Assembly (NCBI GenBank): GCA_964591605.1
Contig: CAZQEN010000140.1
Location: forward strand, 1 to 18,005
DNA: 18,005 nucleotides
Source: CAYLLT01 sp964591605
Lineage (GTDB): Bacteria > Planctomycetota > Phycisphaerae > UBA1845 > PWPN01
Direction: 5' to 3'
A model generated the notes under the pieces. The model searched no databases. It had not been told where the DNA came from and saw nothing but the letters and a program-made list of their open reading frames with translations. The translations under genes were made by a program, and so were the position numbers. Shown here piece by piece: positions 8,262 to 13,299 of the stretch (its first letter is position 1; each line of letters opens with the position of its first letter).

Positions 8262-8863
8262 CGCGCGACAGCCTCCAGGTATGGCCGGATGACCTGGTCG
8301 ACACGGCAGACGCGGGCGCATTCCAGTACCTTTGCCAGGCGGGCTCCGCGGCGTTGGGCATAGGCTCTCAGCGCCTCCAGTGCAACGTCCAGACCGATTT
8401 TGTTGCGGTATTTGAAGCAATCAGCCAGCGTCTTTTCAGGACTGTAAACGCGAACCGGCACTCGATCGATCAGACGAGTGTCAACACCGGCGTTGAAGGC
8501 CTCGCGGGAGAACCGGTAGATACGGAGAGGCGGATAGGCCAGTCTGGGGTGGCGCGCTGTCCTTGGGAGCGCGAGATGAACCTCGTGGGGAACCTGCGTT
8601 GTCAGGTCGTGATAGGCCAGTGCTGACATCAGGCAGACAACGCCGTGTGGAATGCGCTTCGCGACGGTGACCAGGTCGGGCTCGCTCGGGAAGGGCAGAC
8701 TTGCGAGTCGAAACAAACCGCGGGCAGGCTGATCCAGCTCACCAGCATCTCGTAGTGCATACAGCGTGCGAGGGTGAATGCCTTCCGCGATGGCTTCGCT
8801 CGTGCGCAGCGTGCCACCGTGACGTTTGAAGATGTGCCGGGCCTTTTCCATTGAGGCGATCAT
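8258..8863 (-). CDS. abiEi: AbiEi-family antitoxin / autoregulator
   Basis: This ~201-residue protein is the antitoxin half of the AbiE system. Its N-terminus (HGGTLRTSEAIAEGIHPRTL and ALRDAGELDQPARGLFRLA) is the winged-helix segment of AbiEi-type proteins. The centre (DLVTVAKRIPHGVVCLMSAL, then PHEVHLALPR) and the C-terminal VYSPEKTLADCFKYRNKIG are also characteristic. AbiEi antitoxins neutralise AbiEii without forming a stable complex and repress their own promoter by binding inverted repeats. Start choice is uncertain: GTG 8896, ATG 8863 and ATG 8851 are all in frame. ATG 8863 is used; ATG 8851 (MEKARHIF) is nearly as good. GTG 8896 lies inside the palindrome that is the likely operator, so it is less likely. 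The stop overlaps the toxin start by 4 bases. Confidence 0.9.
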   Translation of the reverse strand: MIASMEKARHIFKRHGGTLRTSEAIAEGIHPRTLYALRDAGELDQPARGLFRLASLPFPSEPDLVTVAKRIPHGVVCLMSALAYHDLTTQVPHEVHLALPRTARHPRLAYPPLRIYRFSREAFNAGVDTRLIDRVPVRVYSPEKTLADCFKYRNKIGLDVALEALRAYAQRRGARLAKVLECARVCRVDQVIRPYLEAVAR

Positions 8864-8884
8864 GGCATCCCGGGGACCGGATAA

Positions 8885-8934
8885 ATACGCAAGCACTTAT
8901 GAATAAGTGTATGCGTTCTTATCCAAAACGCAAG
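8885..8934 (-). promoter_or_regulatory. Candidate AbiEi operator/promoter region with palindrome and repeated half-sites
   Basis: CACTTAT (8894-8900) and ATAAGTG (8903-8909) form a perfect inverted repeat around a 2-base centre. An outer ACGCAAG half-site (8887-8893) is partly mirrored by TATGCGT (8910-8916). ACGCAAG recurs exactly at 8928-8934, 41 bp away. A weak minus-strand promoter (TTGCGT, 16 bases, TACACT) can be read across it. The position just upstream of abiEi matches the known autoregulation of AbiE systems by paired inverted repeats. Confidence 0.55.
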
Positions 8935-8937
8935 TGT

Positions 8938-10260
8938 TTACGATTCCGTCCCCGCCGTGACTTCGGCGGGCTGGCTGATCGGCGCCTTGGGTGGGGGGAC
9001 CGGGATGCGGCCGCGGCGGTCGCGGTTGAGCCGCCACATCAGGATGGTCCCGCCGACAAACATCAGCGCCGCCAGCATGAGCGGGATACGCACCGCCTGG
9101 GCAGGCCCCAGCCACTCGTGGGTGTATCGGTAGATGGCGACGGCCGGGAGCTGCCCCAGGATCGATCGAACGGCCACGAGGGTCGCGTGGATGGCCAGGT
9201 AGTGCGCCGCCTGGGAGGCGTTGCGGGCCAGGCTCACCGGCCCGACCGTCCAGGCGAGATTCACGACGGCCATGCCCAGACCGTAGATGATCGACGCGGT
9301 TGCCAGCATGGGCACACCCGTCGCCGACATGAGGAGCACCGGATAGACGATCAGGAACGAGAATCCCCACGCGCAGGCGCGGATCGGCCCGAGGCGGTCC
9401 ATCAGGTGCGCCACCGGCATGAGCATGGTGAGCATCGCCGCCTGAAAGACGACCTGCGTGGCGATGGCCGCCTGCTCGTAGGTCAGGTGCAGCACGTCGA
9501 TGACCACGAACGGCAGCATGGAATAGCAGATCATCCAGCCCATGCCGTAAACGAAGAACGCCATCTCGTAGCGCCGGAAATCGGGGTCCTCGCGCAGGAC
9601 GCGGGCCATGTTTCCGTAGGCGCTCCAGATGCCTGACGCGCGCGGGGCCGCGGTGCGGTCCGCCAGCCGCTCTCGATATAGCGTGTGGCGCGTAATCCGG
9701 TGGATGAGGAGCATTCCGCAGCCGACCAGCATGACGGTGAGTGGAAACGCCCAGCGGTGGGCGTCGGCGCTGCGGTCGAGCCATCGGCCGAAGCAAAAGG
9801 CGGTGGCGATGACCATGAGCTGCTCGATCACTTTGAGCAGGCTCCAGACGCGGTTTCGGGTCGAAGGGGGGTAGCAACTCCGCAGGAGGTCGCCGTTCAC
9901 CGGCTGAACGCCGCCCAGGCCGGCTGCCGAGAGCAGGACGAACAGGAGAACGGGTCCGGCGGACGAGCATCCGGCGATCCCGGCGAGGGGAAGAGCGGCG
10001 AAGCACCAGAGCAGCAGCAGGTAACGCCCGGGCGAAGACTTGCCGTAGAGCTCGTTCCAGAAGATGGCCAGGGCGGACATGATGGCCTGGGAGGCGGTCG
10101 CGATCAGCGTCTGCCACTCGCTGGCCGCAAATCGGCCGCGAAGGAGGACCGGCACCATGGTGAACATGCCCACCTGGACGGCCAGAAACACCTGCGCGCT
10201 GATGTGCAGGCGGAGGATCCGGCGGCTTTCGGGGAATGCAACCAGGCGATGGAGAATCAA
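8938..10260 (-). CDS. MFS transporter, 12 transmembrane segments
   Basis: This 440-residue integral inner-membrane protein shows twelve hydrophobic segments in the 6+6 arrangement of the major facilitator superfamily. Segment 1 begins near residue 22 (VFLAVQVGMFTMVPVLL), and a long cytoplasmic loop (~190-230, rich in Arg and Ala) separates the two halves. It ends in a Pro-rich charged tail. The start is TTG at 10260. In the open frame upstream there is no ATG or GTG before a stop, and the next candidates (GTG codons 24 and 30, ATG 32) fall inside the first membrane helix. The substrate is unknown; its place upstream of a Gfo/Idh oxidoreductase suggests a sugar-type solute. The abiE module now sits between the two, only 41 bp from this stop codon. 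The heptamer repeat array lies directly upstream. Confidence 0.85.
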   Translation of the reverse strand: MILHRLVAFPESRRILRLHISAQVFLAVQVGMFTMVPVLLRGRFAASEWQTLIATASQAIMSALAIFWNELYGKSSPGRYLLLLWCFAALPLAGIAGCSSAGPVLLFVLLSAAGLGGVQPVNGDLLRSCYPPSTRNRVWSLLKVIEQLMVIATAFCFGRWLDRSADAHRWAFPLTVMLVGCGMLLIHRITRHTLYRERLADRTAAPRASGIWSAYGNMARVLREDPDFRRYEMAFFVYGMGWMICYSMLPFVVIDVLHLTYEQAAIATQVVFQAAMLTMLMPVAHLMDRLGPIRACAWGFSFLIVYPVLLMSATGVPMLATASIIYGLGMAVVNLAWTVGPVSLARNASQAAHYLAIHATLVAVRSILGQLPAVAIYRYTHEWLGPAQAVRIPLMLAALMFVGGTILMWRLNRDRRGRIPVPPPKAPISQPAEVTAGTES

Positions 10261-10298
10261 GGTGGAGATCCACGCGGCGGCGCGGGAGAGACTCCGAA

Positions 10299-10387
10299 AT
10301 TGCGGATTTGGGATTGCCGATTGCGGATGTGTATCTCCCGCACTTCGATTTCAACCCGCAATCCACAATTCGCAGTCTGTAATGCCC
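10299..10387. repeat. Inverted pair of degenerate 7-bp repeat arrays (copy 2)
   Basis: Block one (10299-10326) is four exact-length heptamers. The first and fourth are both ATTGCGG and the third is ATTGCCG. After a 26-bp spacer, block two (10353-10387) is five heptamers, including AATCCAC and AATTCGC. These read as the reverse complement of the same type of unit (GTGGATT, GCGAATT versus GCGGATT). The arrangement could fold as a long imperfect hairpin. The array fills most of the gap between the Clp N-domain gene and the MFS gene and reaches the former's stop codon. Confidence 0.7.
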
Positions 10388-11091
10388 TACCCTTGTGTCA
10401 TTCGTTCGCGCACCCAGTCGGCGGTCACGCCCTTCTCGGCCAGCCAATCGTTCACGCGGCACTTGGGGTCGCGGAGCATGGCCAGAAGGAGATGCTCAGG
10501 CAAGACCTCGCCCTGCCCCAACCGATTTGCCGAGTCGACGGCCAGGATGAGCGTGTGCCAGAAGCCCGGGGAGCGGAAGGCCTTGGCCAGCTCCTGTTGG
10601 TGGATCCACTCGAACTCGCCGAAGCTGCGCTTGGAGGTGTCGTTGGTGCCGTCGGGGGCTGCGCTGAGGGCGGCGAGGACCTCTTCGCGCAGGGTGTCGA
10701 GCTGGACGCCCTGGGCTTTGAGGATCCGCGAGCCGATCGTATCGAGATGCAGGATGCCCAGAAGGAGATGCTCGGTGCCGACGTATTTGTGGCCGACTTT
10801 GCGGGCCTCCTTGATGGCGTGCTCGATGACGGCCTTGGTCTCGGGGTTGTACGGCCGGCGGCCGATCTCGATGGGGGCGTGGCCCGCCTTGATCTGGCGG
10901 TCGAGCTCCTCGCGCACCCTGGTCAGGTTGACGCCGCAGTGCCCCAGCACCGTGCTGGCCACACACTCGCCCTGGGCGATCAGGCCCATCAGGATGTGCT
11001 CGGGGCCGATGTAATCGTGCTGCAGCCGGTTGGCCTCGCGGGTCGCCAGGGCCATCGCATGCCGGGCCCGATCAGAGAACTGTTCATGCAT
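10387..11091 (-). CDS. Stand-alone Clp N-terminal-domain protein (no ATPase domain)
   Basis: This 234-residue protein is built almost entirely of Clp_N (ClpA/B/C N-domain) repeats. Repeat 1 spans ~4-70 (FSDRARHAMALA, then YIGPEHILMGLI). Repeat 2 spans ~81-143 (NPETKAVIEHAIKEA, then YVGTEHLLLGIL). A third, diverged half-repeat spans ~177-231 (HTLILAVDSANR, then VLPEHLLLAML). No Walker A, Walker B or ClpP-binding loop is present, so it is not itself an unfoldase. In ClpC/ClpB this domain binds substrates and adaptors, so an adaptor, scavenger or regulatory role toward a Clp machine is the simplest inference. ATG 11091 is preferred over ATG 11124 because GAGGAG lies about 10 bases ahead. Frame upstream of 11124 has no family resemblance. 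A candidate promoter sits at 11137-11164. Confidence 0.85.
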   Translation of the reverse strand: MHEQFSDRARHAMALATREANRLQHDYIGPEHILMGLIAQGECVASTVLGHCGVNLTRVREELDRQIKAGHAPIEIGRRPYNPETKAVIEHAIKEARKVGHKYVGTEHLLLGILHLDTIGSRILKAQGVQLDTLREEVLAALSAAPDGTNDTSKRSFGEFEWIHQQELAKAFRSPGFWHTLILAVDSANRLGQGEVLPEHLLLAMLRDPKCRVNDWLAEKGVTADWVRERMTQG

Positions 11092-11311
11092 CAAAATACC
11101 GCTCCTCTCGCTTGGGTTCATGCATTCCGACCGGGCAGTGTAACGGCCGGCGGATGAATCCCAAAACTCCGGCAACGATGGCCGGCCGGCCAGGTGTGGC
11201 CCGACCTGTGGGCCGATGCTCAAGCGTACGGCGGCGGATGCATGATGGGGTGCACCAGTGGCAGACAGCCGTTGCCATGAAATAGGAGGCGATGATTCCG
11301 GGGATTGTGGA
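11092..11311. other. Intergenic region without a supported gene
   Basis: Apart from the candidate promoter at 11137-11164, no credible coding frame is seen here. It contains GGCCGGCCGGCC (11180-11191), a 12-bp perfect palindrome that may simply reflect GC-rich composition. Short frames on both strands are Cys/Arg-rich and look like chance. Confidence 0.4.
11137..11164 (-). promoter_or_regulatory. Candidate promoter for the Clp N-domain gene
   Basis: On the minus strand TTGGGA (11159-11164) is followed after 16 bases by TACACT (11137-11142), each 4 of 6 to the sigma70 consensus. The implied leader before ATG 11091 is about 40 bases. It was identified by eye only. Confidence 0.3.
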
Positions 11312-11509
11312 TCAGACGTAGTAGTCGCTGAGCCGAACGCGGGGCAAATGCCACTCCTGCGTGGGCAATTCGCGATTGGGCAACAGCTCGACCGGCAGCT
11401 GAAGGGGTGTGAGGAGTGCTCTCGATGCCGGCTGGGTCTCGTCGGACGCGGCCCGAACAGGGTCAACCGGTGGAGTGCTGACTTCTGCAATTTCGTCTGT
11501 GCCCGTCAT
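11312..11509 (-). CDS. Possible small hypothetical protein (65 aa)
   Basis: This short frame has a more protein-like composition than the antisense frames around it. It starts acidic and proline-containing (MTGTDEIAEVSTPPVDP) and ends LPRVRLSDYYV. No domain, signal peptide or membrane segment is visible. It lies on the same strand as the TrmJ-like gene and begins 48 bp after that gene's stop, so it could be a cotranscribed small gene. No clear ribosome-binding site precedes ATG 11509, and I recognise no family. The alternative is a chance open frame in GC-rich DNA. Confidence 0.35.
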   Translation of the reverse strand: MTGTDEIAEVSTPPVDPVRAASDETQPASRALLTPLQLPVELLPNRELPTQEWHLPRVRLSDYYV

Positions 11510-11557
11510 GCCGGATGCGCGGGCAAACGGCGTGCCATGTGCTCGATTCGCGGTTGT

Positions 11558-12346
11558 TCAAGCTCCGCGCCGATCGTTCGGCCGGCCGTACTGTGCGAAC
11601 TCCTCGATCTGTTGCGCCAGGCCCATCAGGATCTGGGCCTCGGCCCGCGTGAGCTGAGCCCGCGAGAAGATGGAGCGTAGCGGGAACAGGAGATGGTCGG
11701 GTTTCTCCGGCCGCAGGTAGCCGAGCGTGAGGAGGGCAGCCTGGAGTTTGTGCATGAGGCGATCCATCATCGCCAGGTCGGCCGGCTCGGTCCGCCGTCG
11801 GGGCGGGGGGATATCGAGCGCCTTGGCGCTGATCAGTTCGGCGAACAGCTCGTAGAGACAGACGGCCGCCGCGTGTGAGACGTTGAGTGTCGGGTAGTCG
11901 GGCTGGGCGGGAATCCGCACGACCTGGTCGCAGGCCAGCAGGTCTTCGCGCGACAGGCCGTTGTCTTCGGGGCCCAGCAGGATCGCCGCGTCGCCCTCGG
12001 CGGAGCTGAGCTGCTCGCGGACGAGCCGGGCCATGTCGCGGGGCGAGAGCTCCTCCGTCTGATGGATGGGGCCGCGCCGCCGACTGGCGCCGACGGCGTA
12101 GACGACACCCGTCAGGGCATCCTCCAGCTTGTCCACGATGCGCGCCGAATGCAGGCGATGCTCGCCGCGCGTGCTGCGCTCCAGCGCTTCCCGGGCGGTT
12201 GGCTTTGCCCGCGGGGAGACCAGATACAACCCCCCGGCGGCAAAGTTCTCCATCAAACGCGCCACCGACCCGACGTTCCCCGCGATCTGCGGCCGAACCA
12301 GTACGACTCGCACCCGCTGCATCAAGGCCAGAGATTCCAGCGTCAT
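11558..12346 (-). CDS. TrmJ/LasT-type SPOUT RNA 2'-O-methyltransferase (TrmH family, group 1)
   Basis: This 262-residue cytoplasmic protein belongs to the SpoU/TrmH group. Its closest visible resemblance is to TrmJ, which methylates the ribose at position 32 of tRNA anticodon loops with SAM. Motif 1 is RPQIAGNVGSVAR (18-30). Motif 2 is LLGPEDNGLS (123-132). Motif 3, the SAM-binding knot, is PDYPTLNVSHAAA (149-161). The C-terminal ~90 residues have the helical, charged make-up of the TrmJ dimer extension (YLRPEKPDHLL...IFSRAQLTRAEAQIL). ATG 12346 is preferred to the in-frame ATG 12517, since that extension runs through the upstream gene in another frame; ATG 12322 is an alternative. The upstream gene stops 4 bases before this start, so the two are probably translationally coupled. 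The target position is inferred from the family. Confidence 0.9.
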   Translation of the reverse strand: MTLESLALMQRVRVVLVRPQIAGNVGSVARLMENFAAGGLYLVSPRAKPTAREALERSTRGEHRLHSARIVDKLEDALTGVVYAVGASRRRGPIHQTEELSPRDMARLVREQLSSAEGDAAILLGPEDNGLSREDLLACDQVVRIPAQPDYPTLNVSHAAAVCLYELFAELISAKALDIPPPRRRTEPADLAMMDRLMHKLQAALLTLGYLRPEKPDHLLFPLRSIFSRAQLTRAEAQILMGLAQQIEEFAQYGRPNDRRGA

Positions 12347-12350
12347 GCCG

Positions 12351-12851
12351 TCATTGTAGCGGCTGCTGCGTGTTCGTCGGGGCCGGTTGCGAGCAGAGGG
12401 AGCCCAGCCGGTGCCAGAGCAGCAGTCCGGAGCCGCAACTGACAATACCGAAGCCGCACAGCGCCCAGACAGGCGCACCGTGCTGAAGAAGATCGCCCGC
12501 ATCCCCCACACGCGCAACCCAACCGACGCCCAGATACAGCCCGTTCGCGATGAGACAGAAGCCGGCGAAGAACTCGAGAAGGCGACGAGGCCGCGTTTTT
12601 GTGAGCGCGACCACCACGATGAGCGGCAGGATGCTCCCCCAGATCGCGCCGCCCCAGGCGACGAATTGTGGGTGCGGATTCATGACGTAGAAGGTCTCTG
12701 AGAAACCCCACAGGGGAATCGATACCCTTTCGACACGGCCCCCGCTTGCCAAGGCATGCACAACGTGCCCGAGCTCGTGGAACACCAGCATGCCAAGCCA
12801 GGAGGCGTATCCCATGAGGCCGGGAAGAGAGATGCGAAGCAGCCGAGGCAT
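12351..12851 (-). CDS. M50-like membrane zinc metalloprotease (small)
   Basis: This 166-residue membrane protein carries the zinc motif HELGH (25-29) within a hydrophobic segment, and further hydrophobic segments around 65-83, 92-112 and 124-146. This matches small M50-type site-2-protease relatives, which cut substrates within or near the membrane. The third metal ligand (usually Asp in an N/LDG motif) is not obvious; the equivalent area reads NPHPQFVAWGG (58-68). Activity is therefore not assured, and some HExxH small membrane proteins of this type have no known role. ATG 12851 is supported by GGGGAG 5 bases upstream. It is the first gene of the long minus-strand series and stops 4 bases before the TrmJ-like gene. 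No PDZ domain is present. Confidence 0.7.
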   Translation of the reverse strand: MPRLLRISLPGLMGYASWLGMLVFHELGHVVHALASGGRVERVSIPLWGFSETFYVMNPHPQFVAWGGAIWGSILPLIVVVALTKTRPRRLLEFFAGFCLIANGLYLGVGWVARVGDAGDLLQHGAPVWALCGFGIVSCGSGLLLWHRLGSLCSQPAPTNTQQPLQ

Positions 12852-12943
12852 CGAGTCTCCCCAGATCCTGTTGGCGCAGCACTCAGGCGCGATGTTTTAC
12901 TGCTCATGGTGCCGATCTTCCAGCGAGTCCCCGACGTGGTCCG

Positions 12944-13195
12944 GTGAATGTTGAGTTGGAGCCTGAGCTCGCCAGGTTCATCGAGAAGCAGGTGGAGTCC
13001 GGACGATATGAGACACCGGACAACGCGGTCCACGCGGCGGTCGCCAAAGTTCAGAGCGGGGAGGAACCTCTCACGAAGGATCTGGATGAGGACATCGCCG
13101 CGATTGAGGAGGGTCTCGCCCAGCTCAACCGGGGTGAAGGGCGTCCATGGAAGCGGGTGCGGGCGGGAATCCAAGCCAGACTCTTGCCCAGATAG
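12944..13195 (+). CDS. ParD-like antitoxin, orphan
   Basis: This 83-residue protein resembles ParD/CC2985-type ribbon-helix-helix antitoxins. MNVELEPELARFIEKQVES is the N-terminal strand and first helix, and GRYETPDNAVHAAVAKV the second helix. An acidic stretch with EEGLAQLNRGEGRPW follows, which in relatives binds ParE. The start is GTG at 12944, since no in-frame ATG lies upstream and the family normally begins MNV. No strong ribosome-binding site is seen. ParD genes are normally followed immediately or with overlap by parE. Here only 99 bp separate the stop from the convergent downstream gene, and no ParE-like sequence is visible in any frame. It is therefore probably a leftover or solitary antitoxin, possibly neutralising toxins elsewhere. 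Confidence 0.75.
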   Translation: MNVELEPELARFIEKQVESGRYETPDNAVHAAVAKVQSGEEPLTKDLDEDIAAIEEGLAQLNRGEGRPWKRVRAGIQARLLPR

Positions 13196-13264
13196 ACCGC
13201 AGGGGAGGGCGCTGCGGCCCCGCGACCCTTCAGATCTCAGTGGACGAGCCTCACCCATCCACGA

Positions 13265-13299
13265 TTTCTACTTTTGGCTTTCGGCTTTCGATTTTCAAT
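13265..13299. repeat. Degenerate 7-bp tandem repeat array (copy 3)
   Basis: Five consecutive heptamers begin with TTT. Examples are TTTCGGC (13279-13285) and TTTCGAT (13286-13292), and the last unit overlaps the stop and final codon of the minus-strand PHP gene. The unit differs in sequence from copies 1 and 2 but keeps the 7-bp period, the AT-richness relative to its surroundings and the position at a gene end. Confidence 0.6.

Noticed and set aside
8897..10462. 521-codon minus-strand frame overlapping the MFS gene in another frame
   Set aside because: Pro/Arg/His-rich with no membrane segments; the other frame encodes twelve clear helices. Its upstream part is heptamer-repeat translation.
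9685..11157. 490-codon plus-strand frame across the MFS and Clp N-domain genes
   Set aside because: Antisense to two recognisable genes and includes repeat-derived peptide.
11180..11191. GGCCGGCCGGCC palindrome as a protein-binding site
   Set aside because: Self-complementary GC runs are expected by chance at this base composition, and it is not placed at a promoter.
12349..12357. TACAAT just upstream of the TrmJ-like start as a -10 box for a leaderless transcript
   Set aside because: No -35 match at suitable spacing, and the bases are the last codons of the upstream gene, which makes coupling the simpler explanation.
13196..13294. Search for a ParE toxin or remnant after the ParD-like gene
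   Set aside because: None of the frames shows ParE-like sequence, and the heptamer array occupies the end of the gap.
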